Source: Terriglobia bacterium
Lineage (GTDB): Bacteria > Acidobacteriota > Terriglobia > Terriglobales > Acidobacteriaceae
DNA length: 64,000 nt
Reading direction: 5' to 3'
Assembly: GCA_020072645.1 (NCBI GenBank)
Contig: JAIQGK010000009.1
Location: 1 to 64,000, forward strand
Shown: positions 54,208 to 63,633 of the stretch, piece by piece
Position numbering within the stretch: position 1 is the stretch's first letter
Layout: the number at the start of each line of letters is the position of its first letter
Notes under the pieces: model-generated
Told to the model about the DNA's origin: nothing
The model's input: only the letters and a program-made list of their open reading frames with translations
Database searches by the model: none
Position numbers and translations under genes: made by a program

Positions 54208-55764
54208 TTAGTGCGCCATCGCGCCCGGCCCGCCTCCGCCTTTGGGGGCTTTCTTCATGATCAGAATCAGCGGCAGGCAGGCGGCGAACATGATTGCCAG
54301 AAGAAAGAAGACGTCGACATAGCCCATCATGGCGGCCTGTTGCTGGACCATGCCGAAGAGTCCGGCAGCGGCTTGCTTGGTGGCGGTGGCGGCGTCCATG
54401 CCGCGGGCCATGAAAGCGGCTTTCATCTGGGCCATCATGTTTTGCGCCAGCGGATTGTAAGGAGTTATGTTTGCGCCCAGAGTATTGACGTGGACCTGAG
54501 CATGGCGCGATGAAATTGTGGTCACGCTGGCAATGCCAATACTGGCGCCTATGTTGCGCATCAGGTTGAACAGGCTGGTGGCGTTGCCCATTTGCTCTTT
54601 GGGAATCGGGCCGTTGGTGAGCGTGGTGAGCGGCACAAAGAGCAGTCCCATGGACGAGCCCTGCAAAAGCTGCGGCCAGAAGATGTCCCAGTAACCGGCG
54701 TTCAGGTTCAGCCTGGAGAGCTGCCAGATGCTGAATGACGCGATGATCAAGCCGGCGGCCAGTAATTTGCGCGCCTCGATTTTTCCCATGAGAATGCCGA
54801 CGATCGGCATAAACAGGAACGACCCCAGGCCGCGTGGAAGCATGGCCATGCCCGCTTCAAGGGCGGAATATCCCATGAGCGTTTGCAGCCACAGCGGAAG
54901 CAAGACCGTGCTGCCATAGAGAACGAATCCCAGCACGGTCATAAGAAAGACACCGGTGGCATAGGTGCGATTTTTGAAGATCCTGAGCTGCACTACGGGA
55001 TGGTCGGCGACAAGTTCGCGGACCAGGAAGAACACGAACCCGACGACGCAGAGAATGACCAGAATAAGGATGAAGTGCGAGCCGAACCAGTCTTCTTCCT
55101 GGCCTTTATCGAGCATGATCTGCAGCGCGCCGATGCCCAGCGCAAGATAGCCGATGCCCCAGTAATCAATGCCGCCTTCTCCGCGCTTGATGTATGGCGG
55201 GTCGTGAATGAACAGCAAGGCCATAATCACGGCCGCGATCCCGATAGGAATGTTGATATAGAAAAGCCAGCGCCAGCTATAGCTTTCAGTAATCCAGCCG
55301 CCGAGCACCGGCCCGAGCATGGGTGCCACAACAATGCCCAGCGCCCAAAATGCCATGGCTTTGGCGCGCTTCTCCGGCGGGAAAGCTTCCATCAGGATGG
55401 CTTGCGAGAGCGGTTGCAGGCCTCCGCCGGTTGCGCCCTGGAAAACGCGGAAAATGATCAGCAGCGGTAGGTTCGGCGCGATGCCGCATAGAAAAGAGAA
55501 AACCGTGAATCCGCCAACCGATACCAGAAGAATATTGCGGCGGCCAAAATAATTACCGAGCCATCCCGTAAGCGGCAGCACAATCGCGTTGGCGACCAGA
55601 TAAGAAGTCAGGACCCAGGTTGCCTCTTCCGGAGTCACGGAAAGGCTGCCGGCAATATGCTGCAGCGACACGTTCACCACCGTGGTGTCCAGCACCTCCA
55701 TAAAGGTGCCAAGCATCACTGAAATAGCGATGATCCACGGATTGATTGCCGGCTTAGATTCCAT
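54208..55764 (-). CDS. DHA2-family multidrug MFS permease (EmrB/QacA type)
   Basis: 518 residues with 14 predicted membrane segments. DHA2 features are LDTTVVNVSLQHIAGSL (about 25-41), motif A GWLGNYFGRRNILLVS (about 67-82), motif C GGWITESYSWRWLFYINIP, and a periplasmic Ala/Met-rich region before the last helix. With the HlyD and TolC genes upstream in the same direction it forms a three-component drug efflux system. A 146-bp spacer from the HlyD gene holds AT-rich CAATTGGCAATTAGTATTTGG repeats. Confidence 0.92.
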   Translation of the reverse strand: MESKPAINPWIIAISVMLGTFMEVLDTTVVNVSLQHIAGSLSVTPEEATWVLTSYLVANAIVLPLTGWLGNYFGRRNILLVSVGGFTVFSFLCGIAPNLPLLIIFRVFQGATGGGLQPLSQAILMEAFPPEKRAKAMAFWALGIVVAPMLGPVLGGWITESYSWRWLFYINIPIGIAAVIMALLFIHDPPYIKRGEGGIDYWGIGYLALGIGALQIMLDKGQEEDWFGSHFILILVILCVVGFVFFLVRELVADHPVVQLRIFKNRTYATGVFLMTVLGFVLYGSTVLLPLWLQTLMGYSALEAGMAMLPRGLGSFLFMPIVGILMGKIEARKLLAAGLIIASFSIWQLSRLNLNAGYWDIFWPQLLQGSSMGLLFVPLTTLTNGPIPKEQMGNATSLFNLMRNIGASIGIASVTTISSRHAQVHVNTLGANITPYNPLAQNMMAQMKAAFMARGMDAATATKQAAAGLFGMVQQQAAMMGYVDVFFLLAIMFAACLPLILIMKKAPKGGGGPGAMAH

Positions 55765-55910
55765 GATTTGTGTCGCTTTCGCTCCAGACCGCTGTTACAG
55801 CTTTTGTTTGCGATTTGCTCCTGTTTCCTTGTTGCAAGCCGATTGGGGCAGCAGTTATGTACGGTGCCCTAAGTACCAAATACCAAATACTAATTGCCAA
55901 TTGCTCTTTG

Positions 55911-57185
55911 CTATTTCGTGTACACCACCGGCTCTACTGACATGCCCGGACGCAATTGATGATTCGGGTCCTGGCCTTTATCAAAGCGGATGCGTACCGG
56001 AATGCGCTGCACCACTTTCACGTAATTGCCCGTCGCATTTTCCGGCGGCAACAGGCTAAAGCGCGCCCCTGTTGCGCCACCGATTGATTCAACGGTGCCA
56101 CTAAATTCTTTTCCGTAAGCATCAACCTTGATCTTGGCTGGCTGTCCCACTTTCATGTCGCGCAGTTGCGTCTCTTTAAAGTTGGCTGTGGTCCAGATGT
56201 CATCCAGGTTCACGATTGAAAACAGCGGCTGGCCGGCTTGCACCGTTTGTCCCGGCTCAACGCTGCGCTTGCTCAGCACGCCGGTTACCGGCGCGACGAT
56301 TTTTGTGTACTGCAGATTCAGTTCCGCTTGTGCCAGCGCAGAGACAGCTCGTTGCACTTCCGCCGATGCCGCTCCCGCTCGCGCCCGCGTGACTTTCAGT
56401 TGCTCCGGCACCGTCCGCGCCGCTTCAGCTTGCGCTTGCGATTGGGCTGCCCGGCTTTCCGCGCTTGAAATGGCGGAAGTCGCAGCTTCAACCTGTGCTT
56501 TGGCTGAATCGTTCGCCGCCACGGCGGCGTCATATTGTTGGTGTGAAATTTCGTCCTTCGCGATGAGCTGCTCCATGCGCTTCAGATCGGCGGACGTCTT
56601 CGCATACATTGCCTGCGCATCATTCAGCTTGGCGCGTGCCGATTCAATATCCCGTTGCGCGCCTTTCACGGCTGCGTCGGCGGCAAGCAACTGGCTGGAG
56701 CTGGTGGTTTGCGTGAGTGGCACGCCCACGTTGGCGGCAACCGCATTGGCCTGCGCGTTCGCCAGGTCAGCGCGCGCGCGGTCCACGGCAACCTGGTAAT
56801 CCTTGGGATCAAGTTCCACCAGCAGCGTTCCGGCCTGGACAACTTCGTTATCGTCATGCAGCACGTTCAGCACCGTGCCGGTAACGCGCGGGCTGATGGG
56901 ATTAATGTGTCCGTCAATCTGCGCGTCGTCCGTCGATTCACGCACGGAGTAATAACGCCAGATGAAAAATCCGCCAATGAGAAGAAGAACGACCACTGCG
57001 GCAATAATCCACTTCGCCCGCGGATTCGCGCGGAAGAATCCCACGGCGCGCGTGTCGCTGATCGAGCGGCGCTCTTTCCCGGAGCGCCGGTCGTCATTAT
57101 TCTCCGGCACATCCACTTCCCTGCGGACAGGCTCCTTCACAACTTCTTCTTCCTCGTATGGCGCTATCTTAATCGGGTCAGCCAC
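55911..57185 (-). CDS. HlyD/EmrA-family periplasmic adaptor
   Basis: 424 residues. It starts at GTG 57185 because GGGAGGAAAATAAA lies directly upstream; an ATG at 57209 would sit inside the TolC gene. An acidic N-terminal cytoplasmic segment (EEEEVVKEPVRREVDVPEN) precedes one membrane helix (IIAAVVVLLLIGGFFIW, about 62-78). Then come a barrel-sandwich half (INPISPRVTGTVLNVLHDD), a coiled-coil hairpin rich in Ala/Gln, and the second half (APVTGVLSKRSVEPGQTV). It bridges the MFS pump and the TolC-type channel. Confidence 0.9.
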   Translation of the reverse strand: MADPIKIAPYEEEEVVKEPVRREVDVPENNDDRRSGKERRSISDTRAVGFFRANPRAKWIIAAVVVLLLIGGFFIWRYYSVRESTDDAQIDGHINPISPRVTGTVLNVLHDDNEVVQAGTLLVELDPKDYQVAVDRARADLANAQANAVAANVGVPLTQTTSSSQLLAADAAVKGAQRDIESARAKLNDAQAMYAKTSADLKRMEQLIAKDEISHQQYDAAVAANDSAKAQVEAATSAISSAESRAAQSQAQAEAARTVPEQLKVTRARAGAASAEVQRAVSALAQAELNLQYTKIVAPVTGVLSKRSVEPGQTVQAGQPLFSIVNLDDIWTTANFKETQLRDMKVGQPAKIKVDAYGKEFSGTVESIGGATGARFSLLPPENATGNYVKVVQRIPVRIRFDKGQDPNHQLRPGMSVEPVVYTK

Positions 57186-57186
57186 T

Positions 57187-58638
57187 TTATTTTCCTCCCA
57201 GGAATGCACGCGTCCGCTGCTCCGCCTCGCCCAGGGCGCGCACCAGCGAGAGCTTGGCTACATTGTTCTGATACAGGGCTTGAATATGGTTTTCATTCGC
57301 ACCGGCAACCGCTTCCTGTGCCTGCACTACTTCAAGGCTTCCGGAAACACCGGCTTTGTAGCGGTCCTGCGCTTCTTTCAACTGCTCGGCTGCAAGATCA
57401 ATCTGCTGATTGGTTACCGCGACTTGGTCCTCAGATGTCTTCACGTCCAGCAATGCCGAGCGGATTTCATATTCCACTCGCGCACGCAGGTTTTCCAGTT
57501 GCAGGCGCTCTTGCCGCAGCAAAGTCGCCGCCTGGTTAACGTCGGCCTTTACTTTGCCGCCTTGAAAAATTGGAATGCGCAAACCGGCGGAAATCGCAAA
57601 TGTGTTCTCCGCGCTTCCCGGCGCTATACCAACAAAGCCTGTCTGGCCATTCAGTTCAACGGTCGGCAGCGCCTCGCCTTTGGCGGCTTTCACCGCCAGC
57701 TCAGCCGATCGCACGCGCGACTCCGCCGCCCGAAATTCCGGACGCACCTGGTAAGCATGCGCCAGCGCTTCATCCAGATTCATCGCAGCCAGCGGAGCGT
57801 AAGGCACCGTATCCGTCAGTTGAAATTGTTGTGCCACCGGTATTCCAATGGTTCGCGCCAGAGACATCTTTTGCTGTTCAAATTGGTTCTGCGCCACCAG
57901 CACACGCTGTTGCTGCGTCTGCATCTGCACCTGTGATCGCAACACATCAATGCCTGCCGCAACACCGGCGCTCTTCAGGTCCTTGGTCTGCTGGAAGATC
58001 GTCTCCGCCGTGTTGAGCTGGGCTTTGGCCGTGTCGAGCCGGGCAGCGCTCGCCACTGTGAGCAGATATTGGTTGCCCACGAGCAGCACCACCAGTTCGC
58101 GCGCATCCTGCACCGTGAACTTTGCCGCCCGCTCGTTTTCAGAAGCCGCGCGGACTCTGTTCATGGCGTTGAAGTCCAGTAGCGTTTCATTCATGGTGGC
58201 ATGGGCATCGAAAAGTCCAAACGGGCCAATCACGGGCGACTTCAATCCCGCCGGCAGTGGAATGCCGAATGCCGCCAGGTTGATCTGGTTCAATGACTCG
58301 CTCACGTCGCCGGAAACATTCGGCAGCAACGCGCTAAGCTGGCGGCGGTATTGCGCTCGCGCCAGTTCCGTCTGCTGCTGGGAAAGCAGAAGACCAAGAT
58401 TGTGCTTGAGCCCGCGATCAATTGCGTCCAGCAGCCCCAATTGAATGGTTCCGGGAACCAGTTTGTCCACCGTGCCGCTGCCGCTGAACTGCTCCAGAGC
58501 GGGCGTCTGCGCGGTATTCACCACAGGCGTCTGGCGGTCTTGAGACGGTGCCGGCGTCGCTCCGCCCGGAAGCTGGGCAGCACAAGAAAGTGCAGTTAGA
58601 AATGTAAATAAAATTACCAGGACACGTTGCATCCGCAT
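57187..58638 (-). CDS. TolC-family outer-membrane efflux protein
   Basis: 483 residues from the ATG at 58638 (CAGGTAAAC before it), with a signal peptide ending SCAAQ. Two long helical repeats typical of TolC occur: GLKHNLGLLLSQQQTELARAQYRRQLSALLP in outline, and a second with HAYQVRPEFRAAESRVRSAELAVKAAKGEALPTV in outline. The ribosome binding site of the next gene is made from its last codons (GGA GGA AAA then TAA), so the two are coupled. Confidence 0.9.
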   Translation of the reverse strand: MRMQRVLVILFTFLTALSCAAQLPGGATPAPSQDRQTPVVNTAQTPALEQFSGSGTVDKLVPGTIQLGLLDAIDRGLKHNLGLLLSQQQTELARAQYRRQLSALLPNVSGDVSESLNQINLAAFGIPLPAGLKSPVIGPFGLFDAHATMNETLLDFNAMNRVRAASENERAAKFTVQDARELVVLLVGNQYLLTVASAARLDTAKAQLNTAETIFQQTKDLKSAGVAAGIDVLRSQVQMQTQQQRVLVAQNQFEQQKMSLARTIGIPVAQQFQLTDTVPYAPLAAMNLDEALAHAYQVRPEFRAAESRVRSAELAVKAAKGEALPTVELNGQTGFVGIAPGSAENTFAISAGLRIPIFQGGKVKADVNQAATLLRQERLQLENLRARVEYEIRSALLDVKTSEDQVAVTNQQIDLAAEQLKEAQDRYKAGVSGSLEVVQAQEAVAGANENHIQALYQNNVAKLSLVRALGEAEQRTRAFLGGK

Positions 58639-58756
58639 GTTTACCTGCTTGAGGTATCGGATTTTAGATGCGGTCGTGCGGGACGGGATGCGCGTCTCCC
58701 GCCAGTGCACAGATTGACGTACCAAGCTGTCGCCCAAAAGAATGAGCACCCCCAAC

Positions 58757-58808
58757 CGAATTAATTAACCATTTAGTTAGATTATCAGGCTGCTGTTGGG
58801 GATGCAAA
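58757..58808 (-). promoter_or_regulatory. candidate promoter and TetR-type operator of the efflux operon
   Basis: On the minus strand TTTGCA, 16 bases, then GATAAT gives a promoter-like pair ending at about 58781. Directly downstream is TAACTAAATGGTTA (58779-58766), with TAAC/GTTA arms as in TetR/AcrR-family operators. No tetR gene lies in the window. Confidence 0.35.
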
Positions 58809-58849
58809 TTTCCTTAGGTCATTGCACCGATAGCCAGCCGCAACTCACA

Positions 58850-58881
58850 AAGAAAATGGCGCCGGGAGAAACCGACGCCAT
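58850..58881 (-). terminator. rho-independent terminator of the gene at 58903
   Basis: ATGGCGTCGG and CCGGCGCCAT pair (one G-T wobble) around TTTCTC, followed by TTTTCTT on the minus strand, 22 bases after the stop codon. It resembles the terminator at 60515-60544. Confidence 0.75.
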
Positions 58882-58902
58882 CGGTAAGAAAACAAACTCC
58901 GT

Positions 58903-60312
58903 TTACTGCGGGCAAGGCAACGCGGAATGCGGCAGGACGGTTTCATCCGGGAAACTGAATGCGCCATCGATGGCGCTGGAGGTGGTTCCCATCTCAAACC
59001 ATTGCAGCAACGGAATGTTCTGCGGGTGATAGGTGAACGTGAAATCTTTCTCCTTTACGGTTATAGGAATGGTTGCATTGGCCAAAACCTCAATCGGATC
59101 GCCTTCTTCAAGATTCGCCTGACAGACTTTCGCAGTTGCCGGCACGCCGGGGAACTGCCAGTTCGGCGCTGGGTTGCTGACGAATGGGTTCCCGAATGAT
59201 TCCGCCAGCTCATGGCTCAGCGCGGTCACGTCCTCGAATCCGGCGCCGAAAAGTCCGGGCGAGATCCAGCTTGCATACTGGGTAATCCAGCGGTCTTGCG
59301 GGAATCCTCCATCCCGGAAGAAGGTGTGGAAGCCGAGAACGCAACACCCGCCTGGGGTGTTGGGATTGTTGACGTTCAGATTGAACAGGAACGTGTTCGG
59401 GAACAAAGTCATGTTCATGCCGTTGGTGGTGAAATTGCCCAGATTGATTTCGCTCACCACTTCGTTGTCAAAGAAAAAATTGAAGAGTGGGCTCAGCATG
59501 AGCACAAAGGTGCTGCCGTCGGCGGCGGTACCGGTGAAATACGAGCGAGCCTGAATAATCGTGCCGTCGCTTAGTTGAACATTCACGAAGAATGGAACCG
59601 TAATGGTCACCCGATCCAAGACCTTTGGGATGAGCAGCGTGTGCCAGTTGTTTTTCATCACGTTAAAAAACTGGGCGCGATGAACGGCGTCACCAAACTC
59701 GATGTTGCGTCCTGACCGATAGTCGAGCGGTTCGAAGTTGGGAGATTCCAGCGTCACCTTTTCAAACGGGGCGAACGGGACCACCTTGAAAACGGAGCCG
59801 TCGGCATTAAGCAGTTGCAGGTCGGTCTCGGCGATGTTGGCCGGATACACAGTCGTGCCGCCGAGTTTGGGATCGTTGCCCACCATGGTGAACCGGAAGT
59901 CGCGGCCTGCGGTGGGACCTGCCTGGGCAACAAACGCACCGTCAAAGGTGGCGATCGTGTTCAGACCGTCAATGGTTGGCAGGTTAGGGCGTCTATCAGG
60001 TGCGGCGAAGTGATCGTCATTGCCGCCGCCGATCGGCACTGATTTGTTGCTCAGGCCGGCGTTTCCACTCAAACCGCTGACGACTGCGCCTGTATTGGCG
60101 TCTAGAACTACGTTGGATCCGATGCTCAGCATCCCTGGGTAACCTGCACTTACGTCGACCGGTCCAATATCGCTGCTAAGCCCCGCCTGGCCATTGGCAA
60201 TGGCAGCGCGCGCGATTGCGTTATCAGCTGACTGCGCATAACCAGCCGCAGTGAAGGCGATCATGAAGGCTAAAAACAGAAAAAGGATGCTAATGCGGTG
60301 AGAGGGTCTCAT
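58903..60312 (-). CDS. secreted protein with HExAE..DP motif, paralogue 1
   Basis: 469 residues from the ATG at 60312 (TAGGAGAAG upstream), with a signal peptide ending near AAGYAQ. The C-terminal half aligns with the next gene: TITVPFFVNVQLSDGT, NTFLFNLNVNNPNTPGGCCV, then SHELAESFGNPFVSN, which has a zinc-metalloprotease-like HELAE followed by a distal Asp/Asn-Pro, and LEEGDPIEVL. The cysteine pair GGCCVLGFHT is conserved. A metallopeptidase or metal-binding exoprotein is plausible but unproven. Confidence 0.7.
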   Translation of the reverse strand: MRPSHRISILFLFLAFMIAFTAAGYAQSADNAIARAAIANGQAGLSSDIGPVDVSAGYPGMLSIGSNVVLDANTGAVVSGLSGNAGLSNKSVPIGGGNDDHFAAPDRRPNLPTIDGLNTIATFDGAFVAQAGPTAGRDFRFTMVGNDPKLGGTTVYPANIAETDLQLLNADGSVFKVVPFAPFEKVTLESPNFEPLDYRSGRNIEFGDAVHRAQFFNVMKNNWHTLLIPKVLDRVTITVPFFVNVQLSDGTIIQARSYFTGTAADGSTFVLMLSPLFNFFFDNEVVSEINLGNFTTNGMNMTLFPNTFLFNLNVNNPNTPGGCCVLGFHTFFRDGGFPQDRWITQYASWISPGLFGAGFEDVTALSHELAESFGNPFVSNPAPNWQFPGVPATAKVCQANLEEGDPIEVLANATIPITVKEKDFTFTYHPQNIPLLQWFEMGTTSSAIDGAFSFPDETVLPHSALPCPQ

Positions 60313-60514
60313 TTTTTCACTTCTCCTAGAGGGGGAATTCAGAGTTGCAGAAGCGCTTGAAACAATACGCCTACTCTGGCCAGCTCTGCAATCCCAAGCT
60401 TCTGAAATAATCAAATTTTTACAGAGAAATTACTTCATGCATTTCGTCCCACATCACTAAGCTAATAGGTTGCGATAGTAAGCTTCCTTGCCGGTTCGCT
60501 TTTCGTATCCCAAT

Positions 60515-60544
60515 AAAAAAATGGCACCGGTTTCCCGGTGCCAT
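60515..60544 (-). terminator. rho-independent terminator of the gene at 60564
   Basis: Perfect 10-bp stem ATGGCACCGG/CCGGTGCCAT (60521-60530, 60535-60544) with a GAAA-type loop, followed by TTTTTTATTG on the minus strand, 19 bases after the stop codon. Confidence 0.9.
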
Positions 60545-60563
60545 TGAAGAAGAAGAATGGTTT

Positions 60564-61859
60564 CTAGTGGCAAAGAGTTGCAGGTGCAGTCAATGCTGTG
60601 AGGTCAGGGTAGCTATAAGCACCGTGAAGAGCATCGGAAGGTACAGTCTCTGCAAACCATTGCAATAAAGCCTCAGTCTGCGGATGGTAGGTGGTTTCCA
60701 CGCCCTTGTTTTTCAAGGTTACTGGGAAGGTAGCATTCGCCAGTACTTCTACTGGGTCGCCGGTTTCCAGGTTACCTTGGCAAGCGCCAGGCTCGCCCGG
60801 GAACTGCCAACGGGGTGTGATGTTGTTGACGAAAGGATCATCAAAGGTTTCAGCAATCTCGTGGCTGATGGCGGTCACATCGTTAAATCCGCCGCCGAAA
60901 ATTCCGGGAGAAATCCAGCTTGCGAACTGCGTGGTCCAGCGGTGTTCCGGTACTGCACCATCAGTGAAATAAGTGTGGAAACCCAGCACACAGCAGCTTC
61001 CGCGCTGCTGGGGATTGTTGGGATTAAACGAGTACAGGAAAGTGTTGGGCAACAGCGGAAGATTGAATGCGTCAGTGGTAAAGTTACCGGCGTCAATCTC
61101 ATTGTTCATGATGATGCCAAGCTGCTGGTTGAAGAACAGGTTCAGCATCAGCACAAAGCGGTTGCCATCAGCGGCGATGCCGGAAACGTAATTGATCGCC
61201 TGGACATTCTGTCCACGGAAGCGAACGGTCACGAATTTCGGCACCGTAATGGTAATGTTGTCAACGACTGTCGGGGCCAGCTCGGTGTGCCAGTTGGGGT
61301 CCATGGAGCTGGCAAACTCGGCGCGCTGAACTGCATCGGAAAACTGCGTCGGTTCGCCCGGGATTCCCGCGGTGCCGTCGTGCTCATATTTGAATTTCTG
61401 GAAGTTGGGAGAATTCAGCGCAGGCTGCACAAATCGAGTCGCATCCACGGTATCGAAAACCGTGCCGTCCGCATTCAGCAACTGCAGGGACACAGACACA
61501 ATCTTGGTGGGAATGGTGGTGATATGCCCAAGGGACGGATCATTGCCAACCATGGTGTAAGGGAATGTCACGCCGTTGACGGTGAATGACCGGGTAAAGT
61601 TCGGTACTGAGATAACGTTGGCGACGCCGCCAGGATTGCCGGCAATTGCGTTGGGACCATTCGTGGAATCGTCGGCCACCAGTTCCGATGGCACGCTGTG
61701 AATCAACTGCGGTGTGATTGCCTGGGCTGCTCCGCTAGCGGATGAATCCGGATTGGTGCCTACCTGGGCTTGGGCTGCATCTGTAAGGTTTTGGGCAAAC
61801 GAGCTTCCTACCATGCCGAGCGCGAGCAGCGCGCTCAGACAAATCGATTTCCTGACCAT
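60564..61859 (-). CDS. secreted protein with HExAE..DP motif, paralogue 2
   Basis: 431 residues. AGGAG nine bases before the ATG; signal peptide MVRKSICLSALLALGMVGSSFA. SHEIAETFDDPF (332-343) carries HEIAE and a distal DDP, followed by WQFPGEPGACQGNLETGDPVEV. The Cys pair RGSCCVLGFHT (about 287-297) matches the paralogue, as does YTMVGNDPSLG (101-111). The pair is codirectional, separated by 251 bp, and each gene has its own similar terminator. Confidence 0.72.
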   Translation of the reverse strand: MVRKSICLSALLALGMVGSSFAQNLTDAAQAQVGTNPDSSASGAAQAITPQLIHSVPSELVADDSTNGPNAIAGNPGGVANVISVPNFTRSFTVNGVTFPYTMVGNDPSLGHITTIPTKIVSVSLQLLNADGTVFDTVDATRFVQPALNSPNFQKFKYEHDGTAGIPGEPTQFSDAVQRAEFASSMDPNWHTELAPTVVDNITITVPKFVTVRFRGQNVQAINYVSGIAADGNRFVLMLNLFFNQQLGIIMNNEIDAGNFTTDAFNLPLLPNTFLYSFNPNNPQQRGSCCVLGFHTYFTDGAVPEHRWTTQFASWISPGIFGGGFNDVTAISHEIAETFDDPFVNNITPRWQFPGEPGACQGNLETGDPVEVLANATFPVTLKNKGVETTYHPQTEALLQWFAETVPSDALHGAYSYPDLTALTAPATLCH

Positions 61860-62218
61860 ATCTTGTGTATCTCCTGAAGTGAGGGTTGGGCAAAAGCAAA
61901 AACAAACGTTGACAGCTTATTCCGCGCGTTGATCGCTTCATTCCGGAAGTGGGAGACATACGAGCAACTCGCGAGGGTGTACTCAAGATATCCTGTAAGG
62001 CATTCCCCTGTAAATAGCCAAATCCGCCAAACATACGATTTTTATTGGCTTTTCTCGACTGCTCGCTTAACCGTCCATTGCTTAACACTCCTTTACTCGT
62101 CACTCTCGCCTTCAGCCATCAACTTGATTTCGGCAACGCATGATGGGGCTGAAGATGAGCTAATCAGGCATTTCCAAATAAGTTATAGCTTTTCCGTCGC
62201 AATGCATCTAATGGGGAG
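61860..62218. other. divergent intergenic region
   Basis: 359 bases between the divergent secreted-protein gene and the MFS gene. Promoters for both must lie here, but I see no strong -35/-10 pair, no repeat and no gene. Confidence 0.4.
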
Positions 62219-63553
62219 ATGCCGGACGATCCTTCTCAAACCGCTGCCAGCAGCCTTAATTCCAAATGGCCTGAATCCCTGCGGGCCCTCCGCCATCGCA
62301 ACTATCAATTATTTTTTGCCGGCCAGCTCATATCCTTAATAGGCACATGGATGGACCAGGTCGCCGAGGCATGGCTGGTCTATCGCCTGACCGGCTCGGC
62401 CCTGCTGCTGGGTACCGTTGCCTTCGCCTCGCAGATCCCGGTCTTCCTTCTGGCCCCTATAGGCGGCGCACTGGCCGACCGCGTTGACCGCCGCAAGATC
62501 CTGGTCTGTACCCAATCCTCCATGATGCTGCTCACCTTCATGCTGGCTTGGCTTACGCTTTCCCATCGCGTGCATATCTGGCAGGTCGTCACCCTTGCAG
62601 CTCTTACCGGCGTGGTCAATGCCGTCGATCTGCCGGCCCGCCAGGCTTTTGTAGTAGACATGGTCTCGCGCGCCGATCTGGTGAATGCCATAGCCCTTAA
62701 TTCATCCATGTTTAATGGCGCGCGCGTAGTCGGACCAGCTCTCGCAGGAATCGTAGTTGCCGCCATCGGTGAAGGCTGGTGCTTCTTCGCCAATGGCGTT
62801 AGTTTTCTGGCCGTCATCGCCGGCCTGGCGATGATGACAATCGACCGTCCGCGGATGGCAATTGAAGGATCGCCGCTGGAAAACATTATTGAAGGCTTCA
62901 AGTTCGTCGGGCAAAGCGGCCCGGTTCGCGCTCTTATGATGCTGCTGGGACTGGTAAGTTTTACGGCCATGCCTTACGCGGTGCTCATGCCGCTCTTTGC
63001 CGATAAGATTCTCCATGGCGGCGCACAGGCCCTGGGTTTGCTCATGGGCTGCTCGGGAGTCGGCGCGCTCTGCGGCGCACTCACCTTGGCCATGAGAAAG
63101 AGTCTCAAGGGGCTGAGCCTCTGGGTAGCAGTTTCATGCGCCGGATTTGGCCTTGCCCTCCTGGTGTTTTCCTTTTCGCGGACGCTTTGGCTTTCCGCGG
63201 TTCTGCTGGTCCCGGCCGGCTTCTGCATGATGATCCAGATGGCCTCCTCCAATACGCTCATTCAGAGCATGGTGCCCGATCGCCTGCGCGGACGCGTGAT
63301 GTCCGTCTACGCCATGACTTTTATGGGTATGGCTCCCTTGGGCTCTCTTCTCGCCGGCAGCCTTGCGCACACGCTAGGTGCCCCGATGACCGTAGGACTT
63401 GGCGGTGTTGTAGCGATTGTGGGAGCAGGTTTCTTTGGATCAAAGTTGCCGACGCTGCGTCCTGCCGCGCGAGAGATGATTGTCGCCCAGCAGATTGCCG
63501 GAGGTGATCCCCCGCAGGAAATGACTGCCCCCGTGTTCAGCAAGAACGGTTAA
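62219..63553 (+). CDS. MFS exporter, EntS-like
   Basis: 444 residues, about 12 membrane segments, in the MFS_3/EntS branch: RHRNYQLFFAGQLISLIGTWMDQVA (about 26-50, in outline), motif A GGALADRVDRRKILV (82-96), VLVPAGFCMMIQMASSNTLIQ and PDRLRGRVMSVYAMTFMG. It may export siderophores or drugs. There is no siderophore gene nearby. GGGGAG lies directly against the ATG, so the exact start is uncertain. Confidence 0.85.
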   Translation: MPDDPSQTAASSLNSKWPESLRALRHRNYQLFFAGQLISLIGTWMDQVAEAWLVYRLTGSALLLGTVAFASQIPVFLLAPIGGALADRVDRRKILVCTQSSMMLLTFMLAWLTLSHRVHIWQVVTLAALTGVVNAVDLPARQAFVVDMVSRADLVNAIALNSSMFNGARVVGPALAGIVVAAIGEGWCFFANGVSFLAVIAGLAMMTIDRPRMAIEGSPLENIIEGFKFVGQSGPVRALMMLLGLVSFTAMPYAVLMPLFADKILHGGAQALGLLMGCSGVGALCGALTLAMRKSLKGLSLWVAVSCAGFGLALLVFSFSRTLWLSAVLLVPAGFCMMIQMASSNTLIQSMVPDRLRGRVMSVYAMTFMGMAPLGSLLAGSLAHTLGAPMTVGLGGVVAIVGAGFFGSKLPTLRPAAREMIVAQQIAGGDPPQEMTAPVFSKNG

Positions 63554-63632
63554 GCCACGAATGAACTTAATTGCCCATTTACCAATTGCCAAATTTTTTG
63601 ATTCGTGTTCATTCGCGTGAATTCGCGGCTGA
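63554..63632. repeat. dispersed repeat with CGAATGAAC / GTTCATTCG arms
   Basis: GCCACGAATGAACTTAATTG and the downstream ATTCGTGTTCATTCGCGTG repeat the CGAAT(T)..ACGCGAAT theme of 52812-52840, with CATTTACCAATTGCCAAATT between them, as in the 52880 and 55880 variants. Confidence 0.45.
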
Positions 63633-63633
63633 A

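Noticed and set aside
62380-62970. 196-codon minus-strand frame within the EntS-like gene
   Set aside because: It is an antisense shadow of a transporter with many hydrophobic codons.
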